The notes beneath the pieces were generated by a model. That model was not told the origin of the DNA. It saw only the letters and a list, made by a program, of their open reading frames with translations, and searched no databases. A stretch of DNA of 64,000 bases, from assembly GCF_018327685.1 (NCBI RefSeq), contig NZ_BNEL01000001.1, positions 5,705,501-5,769,500 of the forward strand. The letters are read 5' to 3'. Source of the DNA: Streptomyces sp. TS71-3 (lineage in GTDB: Bacteria; Actinomycetota; Actinomycetes; Streptomycetales; Streptomycetaceae). The translations under genes and the position numbers were made by a program. Shown piece by piece: positions 25,738-34,143 of this stretch (position 1 is its first letter; each line of letters begins with the position of its first letter).

Positions 25738-26685
25738 TCAGGCGCCGGGGACCGCGCCGATGGCCGGCGGGGTGGGAGCGGGTTTCCCGCCCAGCTTGCC
25801 CACGGTCTCGTCGTAGAGCCTCTTCCAGGTGCCGTCCGCCTCGACGGCCTTGAGGAACTGGTTCACCACCGTCGTGAACGCGGGGTCCTTCTTGGCGATG
25901 CCGATGCCGAAGGGGTTGGATCCGAAGGTGGCGTCGAGCATCTTGACCCCCGGATGATTGACCACGTTCCCGGTCAGCGAGGCGTTGTTGAGCGTGACCG
26001 CCTGGACCCGGCCCTGGGCCAGCGCCGTGACGCATTCCGGCACGGTGTCGAACAGCACGGGTTCGGCCTTGGGCTGGGCCTTCAGCAGCGCCTGCTGCGC
26101 GGTGCCGGACTCGGTGGCGACCTTCTTGCCGGAGAGGTCCCCGACGCCGTGGATGGCGGTCTCCGACTCGGCGACCGCGATACCGCCGGCTGCCATGTAG
26201 TAGGGCCCGGCGAAGTTGACGATCTTCAACCGCTCCGGGGTGATGGTGTACGTCTCGATGGCCACATCCACCGTGTCGTTGTTCAGCAGGGCCTCCCGGG
26301 TCTCGTTGTTGCCGGGGCCGAGCTTGACGGACGGCTTGCCGAGCAGGTACTTGGCGAGCAGTTGTGCCATGCCCGCGTCGAAGCCGCTGATCTTCCCGGT
26401 CGTCGGGTCGAGCTGGGAGAAGCCGACGCCGTCGCGGGCGCCGGCGTAGAGGAGCACGCCGCGCCCCCGGATACGGTCCAGGGTCGGGGTGTGGGGGAGG
26501 TTCCTGCCGACGGGGCCGGCGGCGACCGCGGCGGCCTGGTCGACGTCGCCGCCGGACGCGGGACGGGCGGCCTTGCCGCTGCCTCCAGCGGCGGGGCCGG
26601 TGGGGTGGGAACTGCCGCAGCCGGCGAGGGCGCTGCCGGTCATGACCAGGCAACTGACGGCGACGGCGAGACGGGTGACTCTCAC
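25738..26685 (-). CDS. Amino-acid ABC transporter substrate-binding lipoprotein
   Basis: A 315-aa lipoprotein of SBP family 3. The signal peptide ends in the lipobox ALAGC (Cys near residue 23), then a Gly/Ser/Ala-rich linker. The periplasmic-type two-lobed domain runs from about residue 75 (RGVLLYAGARDGVGFSQLD) through KVATESGTAQQALLKAQPKA and the end. It captures a polar amino acid, but the ligand-binding residues do not identify which. GTG 26685 has GAGGAG upstream. Confidence 0.9.
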   Translation of the reverse strand: MRVTRLAVAVSCLVMTGSALAGCGSSHPTGPAAGGSGKAARPASGGDVDQAAAVAAGPVGRNLPHTPTLDRIRGRGVLLYAGARDGVGFSQLDPTTGKISGFDAGMAQLLAKYLLGKPSVKLGPGNNETREALLNNDTVDVAIETYTITPERLKIVNFAGPYYMAAGGIAVAESETAIHGVGDLSGKKVATESGTAQQALLKAQPKAEPVLFDTVPECVTALAQGRVQAVTLNNASLTGNVVNHPGVKMLDATFGSNPFGIGIAKKDPAFTTVVNQFLKAVEADGTWKRLYDETVGKLGGKPAPTPPAIGAVPGA

Positions 26686-26762
26686 GTGCTTGCTCCTCAA
26701 GACGGGTGGGCCGATGGAACGGGGGAGGGGTGGTACGCGCGCCCGGGCCTGGGCGGTCGGCG

Positions 26763-27506
26763 TCAGTGCGCGAGCACCTTGGAGAGGAAGTCCCGCGCGC
26801 GATCGGTGCGCGGGCTGTCGAAGAACTCGTCGGGAGCGCCCTCCTCGACGACCCGGCCGTCCGCCATGAAGACCACGCGGTGCCCGGCCCGGCGGGCGAA
26901 GCCGATCTCGTGGGTGACCACGATCATCGTCATGCCCTGGGCGGCCAGGGTGGTCATGACGTCCAGCACCTCGTGGACCATTTCGGGGTCGAGGGCGCTG
27001 GTGGGCTCGTCGAACAGGACGACCTTGGGGCGCATGGCGAGTGCCCGGGCGATGGCGACGCGCTGCTGCTGGCCCCCGGAGAGCTGGGCCGGGTACTTGT
27101 CGGCCTGGTCGGCGACGCCGACCTGGGCCAGCAGCCGCATCGCTTCGGCCGCCGCCTCCTTCCGGTCGGTGCGGCGCGCCCGCACCGGTCCGAGGGTGAC
27201 GTTCTCCAGCACGGTCATGTGGGCGAAGAGGTTGAAGGACTGGAACACCATCCCGATGTCGGCCCGCAGTCCCGCCAGTTCGCGGCCCTCCTCGGGCACC
27301 TGCCGGCCGGCCAGGGCGACCGTGCCCGCCTGGTGGCGCTCCAGGCGGTTGATGCACCGGCACAGGGTGGACTTGCCCGAGCCGGAGGGGCCGACGACGA
27401 CCACGACCTCCCCGGCGTGCACGTCCAGGTCGACGTCGTGCAGGACGCGGACGGCGCCGTAGTCCTTGCACAGCCCGCGCACGCTGACGAGGGGGTGGCC
27501 GCTCAT
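26763..27506 (-). CDS. Amino-acid ABC transporter ATP-binding protein (GlnQ-like)
   Basis: A 247-aa ATPase. Walker A VVGPSGSGKSTL, Q-loop MVFQSFNLFAH, signature [15 protein letters not shown], Walker B VVLFDEPTSALD and H-loop VVTHE are all present and intact. Its ATG (27504-27506) overlaps the TGA of the C45 hydrolase gene as ATGA, so hydrolase and importer are translationally coupled, a link that is the main clue to their joint role. The binding-protein gene follows 77 bp after the stop. Confidence 0.94.
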   Translation of the reverse strand: MSGHPLVSVRGLCKDYGAVRVLHDVDLDVHAGEVVVVVGPSGSGKSTLCRCINRLERHQAGTVALAGRQVPEEGRELAGLRADIGMVFQSFNLFAHMTVLENVTLGPVRARRTDRKEAAAEAMRLLAQVGVADQADKYPAQLSGGQQQRVAIARALAMRPKVVLFDEPTSALDPEMVHEVLDVMTTLAAQGMTMIVVTHEIGFARRAGHRVVFMADGRVVEEGAPDEFFDSPRTDRARDFLSKVLAH

Positions 27507-28666
27507 CGCTCGCCTCCCGGTCCGTCGTAGAGGTTCCAGGGCAGGAGCCGGTAGTCGCTCTCGCAGGGGTTTCCGCGCAGTGCGTGGTACTCCCCGGCGG
27601 TCAGGTCGACGAGGCTGCTCATGATGGTCTTGGACCGGCGGACCTCGCCGTGTGCCGGGTCGGGGTGGGCGCACACGCTCAGCGGTGCGCCGAAGTGGTC
27701 GCTCATGGCGTCGTGGACGGCCTTGCGGACGGCCGTGGGGTCGGCCGCGTGGCGGACCCTGGCCAGGCCGCTCTCGATGCGCGGGACGCGGACCAGCGAG
27801 TCCGGCGAGGAGGGGCGGTAGTCCGCCCAGAGCGCGGGAGGGATTCCGTACTGGTAGTGGTTGCCGTGGACGAGGATGCCGTCGCGCGGGTAGCCCCAGC
27901 CGTGGCCGAGCGGGGTGGTCTCCAGGTCGATGGCGAAGCCGTCGCGGTGGGCGAGGACGAGGTTGGTCGCGATGTGCTGGCGCACCGCGAAGGGGATGTC
28001 CAGGGCCTCATGGAAGGTCGGCGCATCGAGGATGAGCCGGCGCATGAGGGGCTGCGGCAGGCCGAGGGGGGTGCCGAAGCGGCCGTCGAGCCCGTTGGCG
28101 TTGAGCGCGATCCCGGCCGAGTTGACGCCGTGCCTGCCGACCTGGCCGGCCTCGACCTGCATGATGACGGTCGGCAGCGGCGGTTGGACGATGCGGATCA
28201 TGACGGTGGTGTCCTCGGTGCCGGCCCGCCAGTCCCAGTTCTGGCCGACGTAGGTGTGCCCGTCGCCCGTCGCCTCGGGGAGCAGGGCGAAGGAGGAGCA
28301 GCCGTCGATCTCCTCGCGCTGGTGGGGAGCGGCCGGCCGCCCCATCTCGGCGAAGGAGGAGTCGGCGCTGCGCACGATCTCCCCGCGGGCGTTGAGCGCG
28401 AGGATGTCGGTGGCGTCGGCGCCGGCGCCCTCGGCGATGCCGTCCATCTCCTCGGCGAGGCGGGGGGCCGCTGCCTCCACGACGGGGCGCCAGAGCCGGG
28501 CCCGGTCGAGGACCTCGGGCCAGCTGAGGCCGGACGACGTGGAGAACGCGACCCGGTAGTAGTCGAGCGACCGGCCGATCTCCGACCGGGCGGCCTCACC
28601 GTAGGCGCGCCCCCGTTCTCGCGGGGTCCCGCTCACCTCGATGAGAGGTATGGGCCGATGTGTCAT
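27503..28666 (-). CDS. C45 Ntn-hydrolase (acyl-CoA:6-APA acyltransferase-like), first gene of ABC operon
   Basis: A 387-aa protein of peptidase family C45, N-terminal-nucleophile hydrolases made as precursors that cut themselves before a cysteine. Gly122-Cys123 in EIDGCSSFALL is the expected processing site; Cys123 would be the nucleophile. YVGQNWDWRAG and EAGQVGRHGVNSAGIALNANG are further family landmarks. Relatives include fungal isopenicillin N acyltransferase and bacterial N-acyl amide hydrolases. No signal peptide is seen, so it acts in the cytoplasm. It leads the amino-acid importer operon and overlaps the ATPase gene by 4 bp, so it probably deacylates or splits an imported N-acyl amino acid. 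A divergent RpiR regulator gene starts 178 bp upstream. Confidence 0.88.
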   Translation of the reverse strand: MTHRPIPLIEVSGTPRERGRAYGEAARSEIGRSLDYYRVAFSTSSGLSWPEVLDRARLWRPVVEAAAPRLAEEMDGIAEGAGADATDILALNARGEIVRSADSSFAEMGRPAAPHQREEIDGCSSFALLPEATGDGHTYVGQNWDWRAGTEDTTVMIRIVQPPLPTVIMQVEAGQVGRHGVNSAGIALNANGLDGRFGTPLGLPQPLMRRLILDAPTFHEALDIPFAVRQHIATNLVLAHRDGFAIDLETTPLGHGWGYPRDGILVHGNHYQYGIPPALWADYRPSSPDSLVRVPRIESGLARVRHAADPTAVRKAVHDAMSDHFGAPLSVCAHPDPAHGEVRRSKTIMSSLVDLTAGEYHALRGNPCESDYRLLPWNLYDGPGGER

Positions 28667-28775
28667 GTGGAGACTTCTCCTTGAAGCGTGCGCGTGCAAG
28701 CGTCGGCGTCCGCAGGATGAGGTGGAGCGCGATCACGGGGCGGACCTGCGCGTATCGGTCCGGCGTAGGCGATCG

Positions 28776-28830
28776 GTAGTTTCCGCTACGAGATCGGGGG
28801 GCGTGGCGCTACACTGTAGTGACAGCTACA
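28776..28830. promoter_or_regulatory. Inverted-repeat cluster, candidate RpiR operator
   Basis: GTAG-TTTCCG-CTAC (28776-28789), CTACA-C-TGTAG (28809-28819) and a further CTACA (28826-28830) lie in the 178-bp gap between the C45 operon and the rpiR-like gene, the last copy touching the AGGAAG ribosome-binding site. A shared CTAC/GTAG half site repeated five times suggests binding by the adjacent RpiR protein. Confidence 0.5.
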
Positions 28831-28844
28831 AGGAAGTCAATAGA

Positions 28845-29801
28845 ATGCCAACAGAGCACTCCAGCGATACGGAGGCCGGCTCTCCGGAGCCGGATGAGGA
28901 CTCGCTCGACGCGAGGATCGAGGCCAGGCTCGCCACCATGACGCGGGCCGAGCGCAAGGTGGCGGAGTACCTCCGCACCCACCGTCAGGAGGTCATCTTC
29001 GCGACCGCCGAACAGATCGGAGCCGGCTCGAACACCAGTGACGCCACCGTGGTGCGCACGGCCAAGACGCTCGGCTACTCCGGCCTGCTGGAGCTGAAGT
29101 ACAGCCTCGGCATGCAGGTCATCCAGGCCACCAGGCCGTCGGAGCGCCTGCATCAGCGCATCGAACGGGCCGGCCAGGACAGCGCGACCGCGCTCGACAT
29201 GGTGTTCACCGAGGCCGTCGAGCGCCTCACGGAGACCCGGCGCCTCATGCTCCCCGCGGACCTGGCGAAGGCGGTGGACCTGGTGGCCGGGGCACGCGAG
29301 GTGCTCGCGGTGGCCTTCGGCGTCTCCGAGATCATGGCCGACTACCTGGCGCTGCGCCTCAACCGCGCCGGGCGCCGGGCCCGCGCCGCCACCCACACCG
29401 GCTTCCGCCTGGCCGACGACCTCATAGCCCTGGGGCAGGACGACCTCGTCGTGCTCTACGCCCCGGGCCGCCACTTCGACGAGATCGATCCCCTGCTGGA
29501 GCACGCGTCCGCCGTCGGTGCCCGCACCCTCCTGATCTCCGACTCCCTGATCCCGGTGCTGGGCGACCGGGTGACCGCCTCGCTCTATGCCGTGCACTCG
29601 CCCGGTGGCTTCACCAGCGAGACGCTGTGTGCGCACGTCCTGACCGACGCGCTGCTCCTGGGGGTCGCCTCGCGGGATGAGGAACGCGCCACCGCCACCT
29701 CGGAGTTGCTGACCCGGCTCCGCACCGCGCTGCCCGGCACCGGTATGACCGCCGCGGGCTCCCGCGGCGCGTTCAAGCGCCCGCCCGAAGAGCCGAGGTG
29801 A
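28845..29801 (+). CDS. RpiR/MurR-family transcriptional regulator
   Basis: A 318-aa regulator. The N-terminal HTH-6 domain (about residues 28-100: MTRAERKVAEYLRTHRQEVI, ATAEQIGAGSNTSDATVVR) is followed by a SIS domain (about 140-280: VDLVAGAREVLAVAFGVSE, DLVVLYAPGRHFDE, GARTLLISDS). SIS domains usually bind phosphosugars, but RpiR proteins next to amino-acid transporters are known. ATG 28845 has AGGAAG upstream. It is divergent from the C45/ABC operon, its likely target. A 20-bp palindrome follows its stop. Confidence 0.92.
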   Translation: MPTEHSSDTEAGSPEPDEDSLDARIEARLATMTRAERKVAEYLRTHRQEVIFATAEQIGAGSNTSDATVVRTAKTLGYSGLLELKYSLGMQVIQATRPSERLHQRIERAGQDSATALDMVFTEAVERLTETRRLMLPADLAKAVDLVAGAREVLAVAFGVSEIMADYLALRLNRAGRRARAATHTGFRLADDLIALGQDDLVVLYAPGRHFDEIDPLLEHASAVGARTLLISDSLIPVLGDRVTASLYAVHSPGGFTSETLCAHVLTDALLLGVASRDEERATATSELLTRLRTALPGTGMTAAGSRGAFKRPPEEPR

Positions 29802-29812
29802 GCGGGTCGCGG

Positions 29813-29832
29813 GCCGACCGGTACCGGTCGGC
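29813..29832. terminator. Perfect 20-bp palindrome after the RpiR gene
   Basis: GCCGACCGGTACCGGTCGGC is its own reverse complement and starts 12 bp after the RpiR stop. As RNA it would form an 8-bp stem with a GUAC loop. Terminator is the simplest reading. Confidence 0.45.
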
Positions 29833-29897
29833 GACCGAATGGCGCAGGTGCGGGGCCGGCCCTGGAGTCTGACCTGTAAGACCCGCTTCCGGAGGCG

Positions 29898-29941
29898 TTG
29901 TTGCAGCTCAAAAGCAGTGGTATGTCACACACCACAGGTGT
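29898..29941 (+). promoter_or_regulatory. Candidate promoter and operator upstream of proC
   Basis: TTGTTG (29898-29903), a 17-bp spacer and TATGTC (29921-29926) resemble a sigma-70-type promoter. It overlaps an inverted repeat ACACC-ACA-GGTGT (29929-29941). It lies in the 366-bp gap before proC (29802-30167), which otherwise holds no gene. Confidence 0.35.
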
Positions 29942-30167
29942 TATGGTGCTCGCTGCCCGCCGAGACAATGGAAGGGGTCCGGATTCCGCCCGGCCTGCCG
30001 GCGCCACCCGCATCCGGCCGGGCCCGGTCCGATCCCTTCGGCGCTTGATCCGCCCCGCGGCAAAGGGCCGGTAGCGCGGACGACAAACAGGCCGCACGGA
30101 GAACGACCACACCAACCACGATCGCGGTCCGGGCCGGATGGCCCGGGTCTCCACGAAGGCAGGAGCC

Positions 30168-31031
30168 ATGAGCACCTCTGAACGACCCCCCGCCGGGACA
30201 CTGTCGGTCATCGGCGGCGGCAACATCGCGGAAGCCCTGCTCTCCGGCCTGCTCCTGGGCGAGGGGGCGCTGTTCGGCGCCGAGCACGTGTCGGTGGTCG
30301 AACCCGATCCCGACCGCGCCGCGTACATGCGCTCGACGTACGGCATCAGCGTGGTGGCGATCGAGGAGGCGGCGACCGCCGACACCCTGGTGATCGCTGT
30401 GAAGCCGCACTTCATCGACGACGTGCTCGGCCCGCTGGCCGACCGTCTCACGGACCGGCAGCTGGTCATCTCGGTCGTGGGCGCCGTCACCGCCGGCCAG
30501 ATCGAGGCCGGGCTGAACGGGAAGGTTCCCGTGGTCCGCTGCATGCCCAACACTCCCGCGGCGGTCGGCGAGGGCATCACCGCGATCAACCGAGGCGCGT
30601 ACGCCTCGGAGGCGGACCTGGAGCGGACCGAGGCGATCCTGTCCGCGGTCGGCAGGGTCGTCCGCGTGACCGAGGCCCAACTGGACGTGGTCACCGGCCT
30701 GTCGGGCAGCGGCCCCGCCTACTTCTACTACCTGGCCGAGGCCCTGATCGACGCCGGCGTGCTGCTCGGCCTCCAGCGTCCCCTCGCCGCCGAACTCGTC
30801 ACGCAGACCCTGGTGGGCTCCGGCGCCCTGATCCGCACGACCGGCAAGGCACCGGACGCTCTGCGGGTCGCCGTCAGCAGCCCCGGCGGGATGACGGTGG
30901 CGGGCATCCGGCAGTTCGAGAACCACGCCGTCCGGGCGGCGGTCATGGCAGGCGTCGAGGCCGCGCGTGACCGCTCGGCCGAACTCGGCCGGTGGGAGAA
31001 AGCATCTCTCCCAGACGGAAGTCCTCAGTGA
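30168..31031 (+). CDS. proC: Pyrroline-5-carboxylate reductase
   Basis: A 287-aa NAD(P)H-dependent enzyme making proline from pyrroline-5-carboxylate. The dinucleotide-binding SVIGGGNIAEALLSG is at the N-terminus, then VIAVKPHFIDDVL, RCMPNTPAAVGEGITA, and the C-terminal family signature VTGLSGSGPAYFYYLAEALI with SSPGGMTVAGI. Length is normal (about 270-290 aa). ATG 30168 has AGGAG upstream. It is probably not the only proC of the genome; its placement between an amino-acid importer locus and a proline-racemase-family gene suggests a catabolic or salvage role, perhaps reducing a cyclic imino acid. Confidence 0.93.
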   Translation: MSTSERPPAGTLSVIGGGNIAEALLSGLLLGEGALFGAEHVSVVEPDPDRAAYMRSTYGISVVAIEEAATADTLVIAVKPHFIDDVLGPLADRLTDRQLVISVVGAVTAGQIEAGLNGKVPVVRCMPNTPAAVGEGITAINRGAYASEADLERTEAILSAVGRVVRVTEAQLDVVTGLSGSGPAYFYYLAEALIDAGVLLGLQRPLAAELVTQTLVGSGALIRTTGKAPDALRVAVSSPGGMTVAGIRQFENHAVRAAVMAGVEAARDRSAELGRWEKASLPDGSPQ

Positions 31032-31089
31032 ACAGTCGCAACGTGGAGGGATTCGCCATGCCGGCACGCATAGCAGAGGTGTTCGCGCG

Positions 31090-31929
31090 ATGACCCGGGG
31101 ACCGGACACCTCGCAGGCCACCGCCTTCTACTTCAGGGGCCGTACGCCGATCTTCGCCGCTCGGACCGACCAGCGGTTCTCGTACTGCCTGCACGTTCCG
31201 TCCGGGCACGAGAACAGCGACCGGCCGCTGCCGCTGGTGGTGCTCGTGCACGGCACGGGCCGCACCGGCCCGCAGTACCGCGACGGCTTCTCGGAGTGGG
31301 CCGAGGAGCACAACGCCCTCGTGCTGGCCCCCCTCTTCCCGGGCGGCATCACCGCTCCGGGCGAGCTGCACAGCTACAAGTTCCTGATGGCGGGCGACCT
31401 GCGGTACGACCGCATCCTCTTGGACATCGTGGCCGAGGTCGGCGAGGCGTTCAACGTGGACACCGGCCGGTTCCTCCTGCACGGCTTCTCCGGCGGCGGG
31501 CAGTTCACCCAGCGCTTCTTCTACCTCCACCCGGACCGGCTCAGGGCGGTGTCCATCGGAGCCCCCGGACGGGTGACGATGCTCGACGACACCAGGAACT
31601 GGTGGCTGGGCACCCGGGACCTCGAGGAGCGAAGCGGCATCCGCGTCGACGTCGGGGCCCTGCGCGAAATCCCGGTGCACATGGTCGTCGGCGCGTTGGA
31701 CACCGAGACCTGGGAGATCAACAACGTCGGCGACCCCAACTGGCTCGACGGCGCGCAGGAGGCGGGCCGCACCCGCGTCGAGCGGCTGGACTCGTTGCGC
31801 CGCAACTTCGAGGACCACGGAATCTCCGTGGAGTTCGAGATCGTCCCGGACGTGGGCCACCGCGGCAGCCTCGTACGCCCCGCGGTGAAGCGCTTCTTCT
31901 CCGGTGTCCTGAACGGCGCCCGGCGGTGA
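31090..31929 (+). CDS. Alpha/beta hydrolase (PHB depolymerase/esterase-like)
   Basis: A 279-aa cytoplasmic esterase-like protein. LVVLVHGTGRTGPQYRD supplies the oxyanion region, FLLHGFSGGGQFTQRFFYLH the nucleophile elbow (GFSGG), and VPDVGHRGSLV the likely catalytic His. No signal peptide precedes RGRTPIFAARTDQRF. The gene follows proC by 58 bp and precedes the racemase-family gene by 136 bp on the same strand, so it is probably part of the same unit. Substrate unknown; an ester or amide of a small molecule is plausible. Confidence 0.85.
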   Translation: MTRGPDTSQATAFYFRGRTPIFAARTDQRFSYCLHVPSGHENSDRPLPLVVLVHGTGRTGPQYRDGFSEWAEEHNALVLAPLFPGGITAPGELHSYKFLMAGDLRYDRILLDIVAEVGEAFNVDTGRFLLHGFSGGGQFTQRFFYLHPDRLRAVSIGAPGRVTMLDDTRNWWLGTRDLEERSGIRVDVGALREIPVHMVVGALDTETWEINNVGDPNWLDGAQEAGRTRVERLDSLRRNFEDHGISVEFEIVPDVGHRGSLVRPAVKRFFSGVLNGARR

Positions 31930-32065
31930 GCGACACGTTCACGGCCCTGCCGGCGGCCGCCGGCGCCGGCCGGCGCGCGACGGTCGTGCGTTGACCGGCC
32001 CCCAGCCGCGCCGGACGAAGCCCCCGGACCCCGACCCGGGCCCATAGCGAGAAAGGCCATGTCCC

Positions 32066-33094
32066 ATGCGTTTCGAGAAGAGCATCCACGTCGTCGGCTG
32101 CCACGCGGAGGGCGAGATCGGGAACGTGGTCGTCGGCGGTGTCCCGGCGGTTCCGGGCGCGACCATGCTCGACAAGCGCCGGCATCTCGCGCAGGAGGCC
32201 GACTGGCTACGGCAGTTGCTGCTGAAGGAGCCCCGCGGCAACGTCGTGCGCAGCGCGAACGTCGTGTTCCCCTCGGCGCACCCGGAGGCGGACATGGGAT
32301 ACGTGATCATGGAGTCGACCGAATACCCGGTCATGTCCGGCAGCAACACGATCTGCGTCGCCACCGTCCTGCTGGAGACCGGCATGATCCCGATGCGCGA
32401 GCCGGTCACCGAGTTGACGCTGGAGTCGCCCGCCGGTCTGATCCGGCTCTCCTGCACGTGCCGTGACGGGAAGGTCACCGGCGTGACCTTCGTCAACCAG
32501 CCGGCCTTCGTCCACCACCTGGACGCCCCCGTCGAGGTCGAGGGCCTCGGCACGGTGACCGTCGACGTCGCCTGGGGCGGCATGGCGTACGCCTTGGTGG
32601 ACGCGCGCAGGGTCGGGTTCGATCTGGATCCCGCCGAGGCGCGGGATCTGTGCGAGATCGGCCAGCGGATCAAACACGCGGCGGCCGAGCAGCTTCCCGT
32701 TCGCCATCCGGAGAACCCCGAGTTCGCGGGCATCACGCAGACCGAGTTCACCCTGCCGGTCCGGCGGGAGGGCCACGCGCTGCTCGGCCGCAACGCCGTC
32801 ATCGTCTCCCCGGGACGGATCGACCGCAGCCCGTGCGGCACGGGCACGTCGGCCCGCCTGGCGGTGCTCCATGCGCGCGGCGAGATCGGGCAGGGCGAGT
32901 GGTTCATCAGCGAATCGATCCTCGGGACCCGCTTCGACAGCGTGATCGGGTCGCTGGCGCGGGTCGGGGGCGTCGACGCGGTCGTCCCCAGCGTCACCGG
33001 CCAGGCGTGGATCACCGACATCTCCCAGATCGGCGTCGACCCCAGCGATCCCTTCCCCGCCGGCTACACGCTGGCCGACACCTGGCTCGGGTGA
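32066..33094 (+). CDS. Proline racemase-family enzyme with Ser in place of the first catalytic Cys
   Basis: A 342-aa member of the proline racemase/hydroxyproline epimerase family. The second acid-base residue is conserved as Cys257 in SPCGTGTSARL. The first site, usually MCGH in proline racemase, reads MSGSNTI, so Ser91 replaces Cys. Family members with two Cys racemise or epimerise, while some with other residues dehydrate trans-3-hydroxyproline. SIHVVGCHAEGEIGNVVVGG at the start and SVTGQAWITDISQIGVDP near the end fit the family. Exact reaction uncertain. ATG 32066 has GAGAAAGG about 10 nt upstream. proC and a hydrolase precede it; a GntR gene converges. Confidence 0.87.
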   Translation: MRFEKSIHVVGCHAEGEIGNVVVGGVPAVPGATMLDKRRHLAQEADWLRQLLLKEPRGNVVRSANVVFPSAHPEADMGYVIMESTEYPVMSGSNTICVATVLLETGMIPMREPVTELTLESPAGLIRLSCTCRDGKVTGVTFVNQPAFVHHLDAPVEVEGLGTVTVDVAWGGMAYALVDARRVGFDLDPAEARDLCEIGQRIKHAAAEQLPVRHPENPEFAGITQTEFTLPVRREGHALLGRNAVIVSPGRIDRSPCGTGTSARLAVLHARGEIGQGEWFISESILGTRFDSVIGSLARVGGVDAVVPSVTGQAWITDISQIGVDPSDPFPAGYTLADTWLG

Positions 33095-33239
33095 CGGCGC
33101 CGGCCACCATGACGCCGCCAGGGGAACCGAGATGGCGCGGTCAGGGGAACCGGCAGCCCGGCCCCCTACGGCCTTACCTACCGACGCTACCGACGGTGAC
33201 CGGGCGGTGAGCGCCGTCATGGGCGGGAAAGCGCCGCCC

Positions 33240-33959
33240 TCAGGCCCCCGGCGCCTCGTGCTCGGGTGCGTTCTCCGCCGCCCAGATTCCCCGGACATGA
33301 CCGACGTGGCGGCGGGCCAGGTCCTCGGCGGCGTCGGCGTCACCGGCCTCGATCGCGTCGAGCAGTTCGACGTGCTCGTGCGAGGAGTCGAACAGGAGGC
33401 TGCCCTCGGCGAGGGTGCGCAGGCCGTAGATCCGGGAGCTGGTGCGCAGCGACCGGACGATCTCCACCAGCCGCGGGTTGCCTCCGAGGCCCAGCAGGGT
33501 GAGATGGAACTCCATGTCGATGGTGACATGGGCGATGAGGTCCCGGCGCCGGGCCGCGTCGTCGATCGCCTCCGCCAGCGGGCGCAGCGTCGCGATGTGC
33601 TCGGGCGCCACGCCCGTTTCGGCGATCCGGCGGATGACGGGCACCTCGATGAGCAAGCGCAGCTCGGTGATCTGGTCGAGTTCCGCGGCGGACAGATGCG
33701 TGACCCGGAAGCCCTTGTTGCGGGCGATCTCGACCAGCCCCTCCTTGGCGAGGTCCAGCATCGCCTCGCGGACGGGGGTGGAGGAGACGTCGAACTGTTC
33801 GGCCAGGCTCGGGGCGGAGTAGACGACACCCGGCTTCAACTCGCCCGAGATCACGGCTCTCCGCAGGGTCTCGGCGATCTCCTCACGGAGGCTGCGCCGA
33901 TGACGGAACGAGGGCAGGCGCCGGATTCCCGACTCGTCCATCCTTGTCATGCGTGACAT
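33240..33959 (-). CDS. GntR-family regulator, FCD (FadR-like) subfamily
   Basis: A 239-aa regulator: winged HTH at about residues 20-85 (SLREEIAETLRRAVISGELK, LAEQFDVSSTPVREAML) and an all-helical FCD effector domain (about 95-225, with the metal-ligand type HVTIDMEFHLTLL). It converges with the racemase-family gene and may regulate that unit. The start is uncertain: ATG 33959 is annotated but ATG 33941 is also possible, because TGTCA-TGCG-TGACA (33945-33958), a likely operator, overlaps this end. Confidence 0.88.
   Translation of the reverse strand: MSRMTRMDESGIRRLPSFRHRRSLREEIAETLRRAVISGELKPGVVYSAPSLAEQFDVSSTPVREAMLDLAKEGLVEIARNKGFRVTHLSAAELDQITELRLLIEVPVIRRIAETGVAPEHIATLRPLAEAIDDAARRRDLIAHVTIDMEFHLTLLGLGGNPRLVEIVRSLRTSSRIYGLRTLAEGSLLFDSSHEHVELLDAIEAGDADAAEDLARRHVGHVRGIWAAENAPEHEAPGA
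33945..33958. promoter_or_regulatory. Palindrome at the GntR start, candidate autoregulatory operator
   Basis: TGTCATGCGTGACA is a perfect 5-bp inverted repeat around 4 bases, overlapping the first codons of the GntR gene. FCD regulators often bind short palindromes of this size near their own promoters. Confidence 0.4.
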
Positions 33960-34143
33960 GGTACTGCCCGTCCGGAGCCCGCCGGCCGTGCCGCCGGAGC
34001 GGACCGCCGCGATGCCCGGCGAGTGGATCCGGCCGGCGGCGAGCCCCTGCGTACCACCGGAGTTCACGCCAGGCAGCACGGGAGCGGCGGTGGATCCGGC
34101 ACGCGAACGCGGACAGCCGCGAGCCGGATCCGGGCACGCGCCG

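Noticed and set aside
24185..26653. One 822-codon frame spanning permease, second permease and part of the binding protein
   Set aside because: Only the last 294 codons are a permease; the preceding part is out-of-frame reading through 25066-25710 and 25738-26685, both real genes in other frames.
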